DNA of 64,000 bases from JAGWAJ01 sp965215155 (GTDB lineage Bacteria > Acidobacteriota > Vicinamibacteria > Vicinamibacterales > UBA8438), in the NCBI GenBank assembly GCA_965215155.1, contig CBDCCY010000004.1:2418001-2482000 (forward strand). The letters are read 5' to 3'. The translations under genes were made by a program, and so were the position numbers. Positions 15,932-24,396 of the stretch are shown here, piece by piece (position 1 is the stretch's first letter; each line of letters starts with the position of its first letter). Under the pieces are notes generated by a model. It ran no database searches, was not told the DNA's origin, and worked only from the letters and a program-made list of their open reading frames with translations.

Positions 15932-17510
15932 GCCTCGTCAGCAGAATCTGTGGGTGAGTTCTGGTTCGGGCAGGTCGCCAAGTGCATGATACAAAGCGAC
16001 TTCCAGTGCCGCGGAGGTGCGGAAGCCATACGCCCGTTTGGTGATCACTCTGGCCTTCCCGTTGAAGCCTTCGACAATGCCACTGGAGAACTGCCCTCGG
16101 GCCCGGAACCAGTTCAGGATCAGGTCGCGGTGCGAGCGCAGCATGCGGGCCACCTCCTTCATCGGGTCGAGCCGCGAGCGCATCGTCCGAGTGCACCAGC
16201 GGTCGAGGAACCGGCCGGCCCAGTACGGCGACACGTAGCCCCACAGCGCTTGAAAGTCCTCCTTGAGCAGGTAGGCGCGAACCGTGCGCAGGTTGCGACG
16301 CACCAGCTCCGCAAGCCGGCCCCGCTGCTCGTCGCTGAGATTCTCCGGACGCTTGAGCAGGAGCCAGCGGCTGCGCTTGAGCACCGGCGCCCGGCCCGCG
16401 GCGGCGAGCTTCCGGGCCTCCGCCGCGCGCACCTCGTCGATCGCTTGCGAGAAATGGCTCATGATGTGGAAGCGGTCGAGCACCTGCACGGCCTGGCCGG
16501 CGCGCTCGGCAACCACCTTCAGGTAGGGCTTCCACATGTCCGAGCAGACGAAATACAGCGCCGCGCTGCGTGCGGGGCCGAACCAGTCGAAGAAGCCCTC
16601 CAACGTCGCGGCCTTGCGTTCGCGGCCGACCCACAGCAGGCGCTTGCAGTGACCGTCGATCTGATAGACCAGCGTCAGGTAGCGTTGCCCGCGGCGGCGG
16701 GAGAGCTCGTCGACGCCGATGGCCTCGATGTTCGTGAGGTCGCGGTGCGCGAGGCCCCAGTCGACCGCCATGCGCACGGCCCGATAGACGGTGTCCCAGG
16801 ACGTGGGGAACGCCGCGGCGACCTCCTGCCACGACAGACGCCTGGCCCACCCGGCGAGGAACCAGGCGTAGGCGTCGGTCAGTCGGTGCTTGCCGGTGGC
16901 CCACGGCAGCGCCTCGACCCGTACGCCGCAGCGCGGGCAGTCGACGCGGCGCATCGCGTAGAGGAAGACCACGGGGATGTGCCACAGGGGCACGAAGTCG
17001 AAGCGCCGGACCGCCTGCGTGTCGTAGCCCGGGGCCCGGCGCCTGCACTGCGAGCACGTCGCGCGGGTCCCGGCGCGAGGCCGCACCCGAACCTCGAGGG
17101 TCAACTGCGGGTGCTCCACCAGCCGCACCGTCTCGTAGATGAACGACGGGTGCTTCTGGACCCGATTCAAGATACTCTTGAGTTGCATCCCGTTCCCCTT
17201 CCGCGTCGCTTGGCTGCTGCAACACCAATTGTCGCGGATTCCGGAACGGGATGCGTTTCCGATGTCGAGGCTGCGTTCTGTGCTTCGGGACGGGCCATCG
17301 CCCTCCCGATACGGGCGTCGGGCATTTGGTCCTCGTCAGACGAGAGCCGGGGCGCTCGTGCGCGGAGCCGGCGTCCAGGCCGTCAGCCCCGCGCAGCGGG
17401 GGCGGAGCGGAGCGAAGCGCCTTGACGGCGGCGAGCACACGGGCACGCTGCCTCTTGTCTGACGAGGACTACCAGCCTCCGTTCTTACCCACAGATTCTG
17501 CGGAAGACCC
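15932..17510 (-). mobile_element. ISL3-family insertion sequence, complete (copy B)
   Basis: The element is 1579 bp long and flanked by exact 8-bp target duplications AATATACC (15924-15931 and 17511-17518), the length typical of ISL3. Its ends are imperfect 30-bp inverted repeats: inward from the left GCCTCGTCAGCAGAATCTGT and from the right GGGTCTTCCGCAGAATCTGT, both continuing GGGTRAG. It interrupts mcrB. About 320 bp between the transposase start and the right end are non-coding and include an inverted repeat (GCCGTCA...TGACGGC near 17389-17430). The intact duplication shows that no recombination through this copy has exchanged its flanks since insertion. Confidence 0.95.
15938..17188 (-). 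CDS. ISL3-family transposase
   Basis: The 416-residue protein is complete. An N-terminal zinc-ribbon has CxxC pairs at C45/C48 and C84/C87, followed by a helix-turn-helix region (about 115-140). The DDE catalytic residues are D160 (GVDELSRRRG), D217 (VCSDMWKPYL) and E373 (IVEGFNGKAR), with the long insertion before the glutamate usual in ISL3. The frame is intact, so the element is probably mobile. The stop codon lies within the terminal inverted repeat. Residues 286-416 are identical to the fragment at the start of the window, which implies recent movement of this element in the genome. Confidence 0.95.
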   Translation of the reverse strand: MQLKSILNRVQKHPSFIYETVRLVEHPQLTLEVRVRPRAGTRATCSQCRRRAPGYDTQAVRRFDFVPLWHIPVVFLYAMRRVDCPRCGVRVEALPWATGKHRLTDAYAWFLAGWARRLSWQEVAAAFPTSWDTVYRAVRMAVDWGLAHRDLTNIEAIGVDELSRRRGQRYLTLVYQIDGHCKRLLWVGRERKAATLEGFFDWFGPARSAALYFVCSDMWKPYLKVVAERAGQAVQVLDRFHIMSHFSQAIDEVRAAEARKLAAAGRAPVLKRSRWLLLKRPENLSDEQRGRLAELVRRNLRTVRAYLLKEDFQALWGYVSPYWAGRFLDRWCTRTMRSRLDPMKEVARMLRSHRDLILNWFRARGQFSSGIVEGFNGKARVITKRAYGFRTSAALEVALYHALGDLPEPELTHRFC

Positions 17511-17885
17511 AATATACCCAAGCATCAACCGGATCGCGGGCACACCCGACGTGCAGCCGCTCGATCGCGATGACGCCTTCATCTTCCCGGCGTCACCCAC
17601 TGTCGCCGCACTGTTCGACAAGGGAGGCGAGGGCCGCCCGGGTCTGCTCTGGAGCCTGTTTCGGAGTGCCGTATCGGGTGTGGAATCCATAAGTGAGAGC
17701 GACTTCGACGGAGCGCTCGCGATTCGCGGAGTCGGCATAAAGAAGCTGACACAGACGCTGTTCGTCGTCAACCCGAGTGCGTTCCTGCCTTTCGACGATA
17801 CAGGTCCTCTCTCGCTGGGCGTCTCGCCCTTCGACAAGTCCAAGAGTATCAAGTGGTCGCGCTATCAGAGAGAACTCGGTCGGAG
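17511..17885 (+). pseudogene. mcrB: mcrB-like AAA protein, middle fragment
   Basis: Directly after the ISL3 right end, the mcrB frame resumes (IYPSINRIAGTPDVQPLDRDD) and continues to RYQRELGR near 17880. It includes the family's GLLWSLFRSAVSG and IRGVGIKKLTQTLFVVNPSAFLPFDD segments, the N-terminal helical domain before the AAA motor. After about 17880 the sequence jumps to the middle of the AAA domain in a different frame, so an internal deletion removed the region expected to hold Walker A. No GxxGxGKT motif is present in any frame here. Confidence 0.8.
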
Positions 17886-17894
17886 CCCAGAAGC

Positions 17895-18615
17895 TGGCGG
17901 CTTGCCTCGCAGGGGGCGCAGCAGCGCGTGCGGTTGGTTCAGTTTCATCCGTCGTACGCCTACGAGGACTTCGTCCAGGGCTTCCGGCCCGCGCTCGTCA
18001 ACGGGCAACCCGGATTCGAGCTCCGAGACGGGCCGCTGCTCGACATGGCCGAGCGAGCACGAGGAGAGGCCGACGCGCTGCACTTCCTGGTCATCGACGA
18101 GATCAACCGCGGCAATCTCGCCAAGGTGTTCGGAGAGCTGTATTTCCTGCTGGAGTACCGCGATCGTGAGATGCGGCTCCAGTATTCCGACAAGCCATTC
18201 GCGCTGCCCGACAACCTGCACGTCATCGGCACGATGAACACCGCCGACCGATCCATCGCGCTGGTGGATCTGGCCCTGCGCCGCCGCTTTCACTTCGTGG
18301 AGTTCCACCCGGACAGACCGCCCATCAAGGGGTTGCTGGGGCGCTGGCTGGACCGGCACGCGCCGGGCGTGTCCTGGGTGGCGGACGTCGTCGATCGCGC
18401 CAACCGCAAGCTGAACGACCGGCAGGCGGCCATCGGGCCGAGCTACTTCATGAAGGACGGCCTCGACGAGGAAATGGTCAGCCTGATCTGGGCACATAAC
18501 GGCCTTCCCTACATCGAGGAGCATCTGTACGGAGAGCACGAACGTCTGGCTCAGTTCCGACTCGACGTGCTGCGGCGCGGAGACGTCGGCGCCGGGACGG
18601 ATGATGGCAGCGATG
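17895..18615 (+). pseudogene. mcrB: mcrB-like AAA protein, 3' fragment
   Basis: This fragment encodes the later part of the McrB AAA motor: VRLVQFHPSYAYEDFVQGFRP, Walker B FLVIDEINRGNLAKVFGE, sensor and arginine-finger region IGTMNTADRSIALVDLALRR, and a C-terminal helical part up to FRLDVLRRGDVGAGTDDG. It is out of frame with the preceding fragment and lacks Walker A, so no active GTPase can be made. A group II intron begins at 18616, within the last few codons. After splicing, the gene would end within about 3-18 codons next to the mcrC start. Confidence 0.85.
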
Positions 18616-19146
18616 GTGCGTCGTGCCGACGCGGGCGGGAGACCGGCTGCGTCACGCTGTTCTTCTCCAGCGGGTGCAAGTCCCGCCTCGGTAAGCGCCG
18701 GAGCGCCGAGTAGCAGACCCCAGGCACGACCGGAGACGGCCGTGGCCCGAGCGGGGTGTCAGAAGCCTCTTCGGAGGGAGCAAGTCCGCGGGCCGCAACA
18801 TGAAGTGAAGCCTGCAGCCTCGACACATTCACAATCCGAGAGCCGAGCCGCTCATCTCACGGCGAAGGCCATGTCTCCCGCGCCCCGGTCCGGCGGTGTA
18901 CGCGCGGGAGGTCTCGGCGGGGTATGGGGCGCAGCACGCGGACACGGAGAGGGACGGAACACGAGAGGCCCGTCTGCGCGGCCCGGGTCGGGGCAGCGCG
19001 GCCCGCATAAGCCGAAGGTGAAAGCGGGCGCGGCGCAGCGGGAGTCCGAGGGGGCCATAGTACTGCGGAGGGCCGTGCAGCAGAACGCGGCCGGAGGGAA
19101 GGGCCCCTGCGGTGGACACGGCGTGGGCGCAAGGACGCGCGAGGGC

Positions 19147-20505
19147 ATGGCCGGCGAGACCGGACCCAACTCCCCCGGGAGGCGTCCGCCTCTCGACCAA
19201 GTGCGCCAATTGCAACGACGCCTGTGGGCCGCGGCCAAGCGGTCCCCGAAGCGGCGCTTCCACGCCCTGATGGACCGGATCTGGAGGGATGACGTCCTCC
19301 GGGAGGCGTGGCGGCGTGTCAAGCGGAATCGTGGCTCGGCGGGTGTCGATTCCGAGACGCTGGCCGAGATTGAGCAGCGCGGTGTCGATGAGTTCCTGCG
19401 GGAACTCGGCGCGGCGTTGCGCGCGGGGACGTACCGGCCGCAGCTGGTCCTTCGGCGGTACATTCCCAAGGCCGATGGCCGACGACGACCGCTGGGGATA
19501 CCGACGGTCCGTGACCGGGTGGCGCAGATGGCCGCGACGCTGGTGTTGAGCCCCATCTTCGAGGCGGATTTCCGCGATTCGTCGTATGGGTTTCGACCGA
19601 AGCGGAGCGCGACGCAGGCGCTGGAGGTCCTTCGCGTCCGCGGGGCGCGCGGGGGCTGCCACGTGCTGGACGCCGACATCTGCGACTACTTCAGCAGCAT
19701 CGACCACGCGAAGTTGCTGACGCTGGTGCGCCAGCGGGTGTCGGACCGGCGAGTCCTTCGTCTGCTACGGCTGTGGCTGGCGGCGGGAGTGATGGACGAG
19801 GGGCGGGTGCATCGGACCCTGGCGGGGACTCCGCAGGGGGGCGTCATCTCGCCGCTCTTGTCGAACATCTTCCTGCATGTGCTCGACCGGGTCTGGGAGG
19901 ACCGGTGGGCGCACCTGGGTACGCTGGTGCGTTACGCCGACGACTTCGTGGTGATGTGCGATACGAAGGCGGCGGTCGAGACGGCTCGGGAGCGGGTGGG
20001 CCTGGTGCTGGCCCGCCTCGGGCTGGAGCTGCATCCGGAGAAGACGCGGGTGGTCGACCTGACAGACGGCCGTGAAGGCTTCGATTTCCTGGGGTGTCAT
20101 CTGCACAAGCGCATGAGCGGTCCCATCTGGGCCCGCAAGCGGCGACGGGTGTATTTCCTGCACCGCTGGCCGTCTCGACGTGCGATGAAGCAGGTGCGCG
20201 CCCGCGTGCGGGCGCTGACCCCTCGGGGCCGCTGCCACACGGACCTGCGTCTGGTCATCGCGGACGTGAACCGGGTCCTTCGCGGGTGGGGGCAGTATTT
20301 CCGGACCGGCAATGCGGCGACCCACTTCGTACAGCTCGACGACTACGTGGCTGGGCGTCTGCGCGGCTTGCTTCTCAAGCGTGCGGGGGCTCGTCTGGTG
20401 GCTGGTCGGGCGCGGGCTTGGCGTCGTCCGTTCTTCGAGGCCCTGGGGCTCGTCCGCCTGCGCGGCACGATTCGGTATCCGGGGGTGGTGCATGCTGCGA
20501 CCTGA
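19147..20505 (+). CDS. ltrA: Group II intron reverse transcriptase/maturase
   Basis: The protein has 452 residues from ATG 19147 (MAGETGPNSP); the frame is open much further upstream. The fingers-palm region carries PKADGRRRPLGIPTVRDR, YGFRPKRSATQAL, LDADICDYFSSIDH, TPQGGVISPLLSN (about 226-240) and the catalytic YADD (residues 263-266). The thumb/maturase X domain follows (GWGQYFRTGN, about 395). No HNH endonuclease domain is present at the C-terminus, as in several bacterial lineages that integrate at replication forks. It lies between the intron's 5' ribozyme part and domain V, and should act in splicing and retrohoming of its own RNA. Confidence 0.95.
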   Translation: MAGETGPNSPGRRPPLDQVRQLQRRLWAAAKRSPKRRFHALMDRIWRDDVLREAWRRVKRNRGSAGVDSETLAEIEQRGVDEFLRELGAALRAGTYRPQLVLRRYIPKADGRRRPLGIPTVRDRVAQMAATLVLSPIFEADFRDSSYGFRPKRSATQALEVLRVRGARGGCHVLDADICDYFSSIDHAKLLTLVRQRVSDRRVLRLLRLWLAAGVMDEGRVHRTLAGTPQGGVISPLLSNIFLHVLDRVWEDRWAHLGTLVRYADDFVVMCDTKAAVETARERVGLVLARLGLELHPEKTRVVDLTDGREGFDFLGCHLHKRMSGPIWARKRRRVYFLHRWPSRRAMKQVRARVRALTPRGRCHTDLRLVIADVNRVLRGWGQYFRTGNAATHFVQLDDYVAGRLRGLLLKRAGARLVAGRARAWRRPFFEALGLVRLRGTIRYPGVVHAAT

Positions 20506-20517
20506 AGTCCACCTGGT

Positions 20518-20550
20518 AAGCCGTGTGCGGGAAATCCGCACGCACGGTTT
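20518..20550 (+). ncRNA. Group II intron domain V
   Basis: The 33-nt hairpin begins AAGCCGTGTGCGG, has a GAAA-type loop and closes with CCGCACGCACGGTTT. The AGC catalytic triad is at 20519-20521 and the two-base bulge is on the 3' arm. This is the most conserved part of group II ribozymes and shows that the ribozyme end is intact. Confidence 0.9.
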
Positions 20551-20638
20551 GAACGGGGGTCTTGCTTTCAGCCGGTCGGTACCGCCGCCCGGTGCCCAGT
20601 GAGATCTACCAATGACGGTCAAGCGGCCGGCAACGGCG

Positions 20639-21865
20639 ATGCGAAATCTTGACCTGCGGGAATGGCAACGGAGCGAACCAGTCAGACTGACGCTCACAGA
20701 ACGCGAGGCCCTGCGCCGCGGCCTGCCGTCGCTCGGCATCGAACCGGCGGCTGATAAGGAGCACGCCTGGCTGCTGACCCCCGGCGACACCGTCGGCGCT
20801 CTCGAGGTCGGCGGATTGTCGGTCTCGATCCGGCCCAAGCTGGGCGTCGGCCGGGCGCTGTTTCTCGCCTCCTACGCCATGGGCGCGTTCAGGGTCCGGG
20901 AGGCGGAGCGTTTCAACTTCCCGGACGCGGACACGCTGGTTGAGGGGCTGGCGCGGGTGTTTGCAGCCAGCGCCCGCCGGGCGTTCTCGCGTGGCCTGGT
21001 CCACGGATATCGGACGGAGGAGGAGGCGCTGCACGCGGTCCGCGGGCGGATCCGGTTCGCCGATCAGGTGCGTCGCCGGTTCGGGGTTCCGGTGCCGGTG
21101 GAGGTCAGGTATGAGGACTTCACCGAAGACGTGCTGCCGAACCGGCTGGTGAGAGGGGCGGCCGAACGGCTGGGCCGGATGCGAATCCGATCGGCTTCGT
21201 CGCGCGCGCACCTGGCCTGGATCGACGGCACGCTCGAGAACGTGGCGCTCGTCGAGTACCCGCGGCACGCGGTACCGGACGTCCTGTTCAACCGGCTGAA
21301 CGCGCACTACCGGGAGGTGGTGGCGCTGGCGCGACTCATCCTGCGGCACGCGACCATCGAGACCGGCCGAGGCGCCGTGCGGGCGCCGGGTTCCCTGATG
21401 GACATGAACCGGGTCTTCCAGGACTTCGTCACGCGGGCGCTCCGCGAATCGCTCGGCGTCTCCGACCGCACGTTCCGGTCCGACAGCGGGGTCCGGGGTG
21501 TCACGCTCGACCAGGCTCGCCGTGTCCATCTCCGTCCCGACCTCTCCTGGTGGGACGGTCCGACGTGCCGGTTCGTCGGCGACGCCAAGTACAAGCGAGT
21601 GCAGGACGGTCACGTCCCCAACGCCGATCTCTATCAGCTTCTGGCGTACGCCACCGCCCTCAAGCTGCCGGGCGGGCTGCTCGTCTACGCCCAGGGCGAG
21701 ACCGCCGATGCGGTCCACGTGATCCGCCACGCCGGCAAGCGGCTGGAAGTCGCCGCGCTGGACCTTTCCGGGACGATCGGCGATCTGCTTCGTCGCATCG
21801 ACGGGTTGGCGAAGCGGGTCCGCCGCCTGCGCGACGCCGGTCTGAGGGCGAGCCGGGCCGCCTGA
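20639..21865 (+). CDS. mcrC: McrC-family nuclease subunit
   Basis: The protein has 408 residues from ATG 20639 (MRNLDLREWQ); an ATG at 20612 lies close to the intron 3' end and is the alternative. The N-terminal part has the family's VGALEVGGLSVSIRPKLG and VRGRIRFADQVRRRFG. The C-terminal half carries the PD-(D/E)XK nuclease core: VHLRPDLSWW (acidic residue), FVGDAKYKRV (D-x-K) and ADLYQLLAYA. McrC cuts DNA when loaded by McrB. This gene is open and apparently functional, but its partner mcrB is broken in three ways, so the system should be inactive unless another McrB is supplied. Confidence 0.9.
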   Translation: MRNLDLREWQRSEPVRLTLTEREALRRGLPSLGIEPAADKEHAWLLTPGDTVGALEVGGLSVSIRPKLGVGRALFLASYAMGAFRVREAERFNFPDADTLVEGLARVFAASARRAFSRGLVHGYRTEEEALHAVRGRIRFADQVRRRFGVPVPVEVRYEDFTEDVLPNRLVRGAAERLGRMRIRSASSRAHLAWIDGTLENVALVEYPRHAVPDVLFNRLNAHYREVVALARLILRHATIETGRGAVRAPGSLMDMNRVFQDFVTRALRESLGVSDRTFRSDSGVRGVTLDQARRVHLRPDLSWWDGPTCRFVGDAKYKRVQDGHVPNADLYQLLAYATALKLPGGLLVYAQGETADAVHVIRHAGKRLEVAALDLSGTIGDLLRRIDGLAKRVRRLRDAGLRASRAA

Positions 21866-22232
21866 TTGGGGGCGGCCTCTTCCAAGACCCGCGGCGGCGA
21901 CCGACCAACAATCTACCGTGAGTGCGAGGGCGGGGCGACCTCCAACACGTTCCAGTCTTGTGGACGGTTCGCGTTCATGGGATCGGCGATGTCGGCTGTC
22001 TGCCGCGGATGCCTCGGAGAGTGGAGAGGCGCTTTTCTCGCGCGCCCTGCATTCTGCACTTGACAGCCCCGTCGGGGGCACTTCGCCCAGGGTCGGCCAC
22101 GCCGCTCAGAACGCCCTCTGCGCCGGCTCTCTGGCCGCAGGCGGCCCGTTCACGCCGTGAGGGGGCCCGGACCTCGGAATGACCGCCGATCGGCCCGCTG
22201 CGGGGCGCGTAAGCCGTTGTAAAACATGGGGT
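21866..22232. other. Intergenic stretch, no gene seen
   Basis: Between mcrC and the HNH gene no frame gives plausible protein. The part around 22170-22240 is richer in A and T (GTTGTAAAACATGGGGTTAC) and holds the promoter of the next gene. Confidence 0.5.
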
Positions 22233-22238
22233 TACAAT
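22233..22238 (+). promoter_or_regulatory. -10-like box TACAAT, probable leaderless start of the HNH gene
   Basis: TACAAT lies 5 nt before ATG 22244, which would put the transcription start at or next to the start codon. No ribosome-binding site precedes that ATG. No clear -35 element is seen. Confidence 0.45.
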
Positions 22239-22243
22239 GGGTT

Positions 22244-24165
22244 ATGCGCGCTTGCGAAGACCCCTTTCCGCCCTCCGCCCCCGCACACCCCGCGACCACC
22301 GGCGATCCGTCGGATGCGTCGCCGACGGCCGCACCCGCGCTGGCCCTCGGCGACGCCGACGCGAGGCTCGAACGGCTCGGAGACCGCATCGCCGAGCTCT
22401 CCGCCCGCATCCAGGCCGCCACGTACGAGCTGCTCGTCCTGATCCGCGAGTTCGACCAGCAGGCGGGCTGGGACGGCCGTCTGTCGTGCGCCGAGTGGCT
22501 GAGCTGGCGCACGGGGCTCGCCCCGGGCCCCGCCCGCGAGCACGTGCGGGTGGCCCGCGCGCTCGGCGAGTTGCCGAAGCTGAGCGACGCCATGCGCCGG
22601 GGCCGGATCTCCTATTCGAAGGTGCGCGCCATCACCCGGGTGGCCACGCCCGCCAACGAGCAGACCCTGCTCGACGTCGCGCTCGCGGGCACGGCGGAGC
22701 ACGTGGAGCGCATCGTCCGCGGGTGGCGCCGAATCGACCGCACCGCGGAGCAGGCCGAGGAGCAGCGGCGGGACGCCAGCCGTTCGCTGCGGACGTGGGT
22801 GGACGACGGCGGAATGGTGGTGGTGCGGGGGCGGCTTACGCCGGAGGTGGGTGCGGTGCTGCGGCGGGCGCTCGACGCGGCGTGCGATGCGGCGCGGCGC
22901 GCGCCGGAGCCCGCCGGTCGCCCGGCGGCGGTGGCCAGCGACGAGGCTACGGCAGCCGAGGCCGCGGCCGGCGGCGGCGAGCAGCCGACCCCCGCGCAGC
23001 GGCAGGCGGACGCCATCGGAGTGGTGGCGGAGGCGGCGCTGGCGGGCGGGCTGGACAAGGGCACGGCCGGCGACCGGTACCAGGTGGTGCTGCACGTCGA
23101 CGCGGCGGCGCTGGCGGAACCGCGAGACGTTCCCGCGGGAACGTCGGCGGGTGCGGCTTCCGAGATCGAGCCGCAAGGAGGCGTGCGCATTCCCGCCGGA
23201 ACGTTGGCCGGCAGCACGGCCGGGGCCGAGCGGCGAGCGCGCGGCGGGGACGTTCCCGCCGGAACGCCGGCCGGCAGCACGGTCGGGTCCGAGCCGCGAG
23301 GACTCGGCGGGGAGGTTCCCGCAGGAACGCCGGAGGGTTCGGTGTCCGGGACCGGGCCGCGAGGACGCGGCGGGGACGTTCCCGCAGGAACGCCGGGGAC
23401 GGCGAGCGAGGCGTTGGGCCGTTCCGGCGGCGGGTCGCCGCTCGGCGCCGACGCACAGTGCCGCACGGAACGTAGCCAGCCCCGGCGGTGGCGCCGAACG
23501 GTCGGCCCGTGTCCGGGTGTGCGCCCTGCGCCGTTGCTCGCCGCGGCACCCGCCGCGCCGTCCGTCGCCGCCGCACCCGCCGCGCCGTCGGCAGGCAGCC
23601 AGACCGTGCTCGACGAGGCGGGCGGCATTCACGTCTCCGCGGAGACCGCGCGGCGCGTGGCGTGCGACGCTGCCACCGTCACGATGCGCCACGGACCCGG
23701 CGGCGAGATCCTCGACGTCGGACGCCGCACGCGCACCATCCCGCCCGCCCTGCGCCGGGCGCTGGCGGTGCGGGACCGGCAGTGCCGCTTCCCCGGCTGC
23801 GGCAATCGCCGCACGGACGCCCATCACATCCAGCACTGGGCCGACGGCGGGCGGACGGCGCTCGACAATCTGGTGCTGCTCTGCCGGGTCACCACCGGGC
23901 GGTGCACGAGGAGGGCTTCCGCGTCACGCTCGACGCCGCCGGGGACGCGCACTTCCTGCGGCCGGACGGGCGGCCGCTGGCGGAGGCTCCGCCGGCGCCG
24001 GCCCGGGCCGGGCCGGCGCTCGGCCCGACGAACGACCGGCTGGCGGCGGCCGGGGTCGAGATCGACGCGCGGACGGCGACGCCGGCCTGGCAGGGGGAGC
24101 GGCTGGACCTGGGCTGGGCGCTCAGCGTGCTGTGGCCCCCGCGGGGCGAGCGGCGCTCAGACTGA
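22244..24165 (+). pseudogene. DUF222 / HNH endonuclease (13E12-repeat type), frameshifted in the HNH motif
   Basis: The N-terminal DUF222 domain (about residues 35-200) has LSCAEWLSWRTGL, AREHVRVARALGELP and ISYSKVRAITRV. A low-complexity middle with a 21-residue repeat follows, then an HNH domain (QCRFPGCGNRRTDAHHIQHW, DNLVLLCRV). At 23890 one C is missing. The expected continuation VHHRAVHEEGFRVTLDAAGD is found in the next frame and runs to TGA at 24163. The metal-binding His pair of HNH straddles the break, so the frame as read cannot make an active nuclease. A frame open past the break ends at 24229. Start chosen from the promoter (alternative ATG 22226). Confidence 0.8.
23126..23402 (+). 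repeat. In-frame 63-bp minisatellite with a palindrome in each unit
   Basis: Five units start near 23126, 23186, 23249, 23312 and 23375 (first spacing 60 bp, then 63 bp). Each encodes a variant of (D/E)VPAGTPAGS. Each carries an inverted repeat GTTCCCGC(G/C/A)GGAAC or a close variant; the first is a perfect 20-bp palindrome, GACGTTCCCGCGGGAACGTC (23126-23145). The units lie between the DUF222 and HNH domains. Confidence 0.85.
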
Positions 24166-24257
24166 CGCTCGTGCAGCGCGAGGCCCTGCGCCTCGGCCTG
24201 CCGTCGCTCGGCATCGGACGGGCGGCTGAGCTCCGGGCCGGATGGGCCGGGGATTGA
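24158..24257 (+). pseudogene. Remnant of an mcrC 5' region
   Basis: About 70 bp (24158-24227) are close to mcrC positions 20683-20752. The translation LRLTLVQREALRLGLPSLGIGRAAE compares with RLTLTEREALRRGLPSLGIEPAAD in mcrC. The homologous stretch overlaps the end of the HNH frame and stops soon after, so it is a leftover of a second mcrC copy or of recombination at this locus. Confidence 0.7.
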
Positions 24258-24396
24258 GGGGCTGCTACGGGGTTCGGTCGCGGCGGCCCGCCCACTGCTC
24301 ACGCTGCGGCTCGGTCGCGCCGCCTCGGACCCGCGGCGGGCGCTCGTCCGGTGGCGTGGTATGTTGGGGCACGCGGAGGGCGGCACCGTTCGGCCA

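Larger units (their letters stand above)
18616..20610 (+). mobile_element. Group II intron
   Basis: The 5' end is GTGCG (18616-18620), the canonical group II start, and domain V lies at 20518-20550. A reverse transcriptase gene sits in the domain IV position. Downstream of domain V a domain VI-like helix can be drawn (GGGGGTCTT against GAGATCTACC, with one unpaired A). The 3' border is uncertain (20595-20616). Ends at 20599 or 20610 both leave a short mcrB tail that stops at or overlaps the mcrC start. The intron is inserted in sense orientation in mcrB. Confidence 0.85.

Noticed and set aside
15932..15940. ISL3 end placed at 15941, where the strongest inverted repeat begins
   Set aside because: The exact 8-bp duplication AATATACC and the weaker outer repeat bases put the ends at 15932 and 17510, and the frame-restoring join supports this.
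17251..18237. A single open frame of 328 codons starting inside the ISL3 element
   Set aside because: The first part is IS end sequence and the last part is out of the mcrB frame. Only 17511 to about 17880 encodes mcrB.
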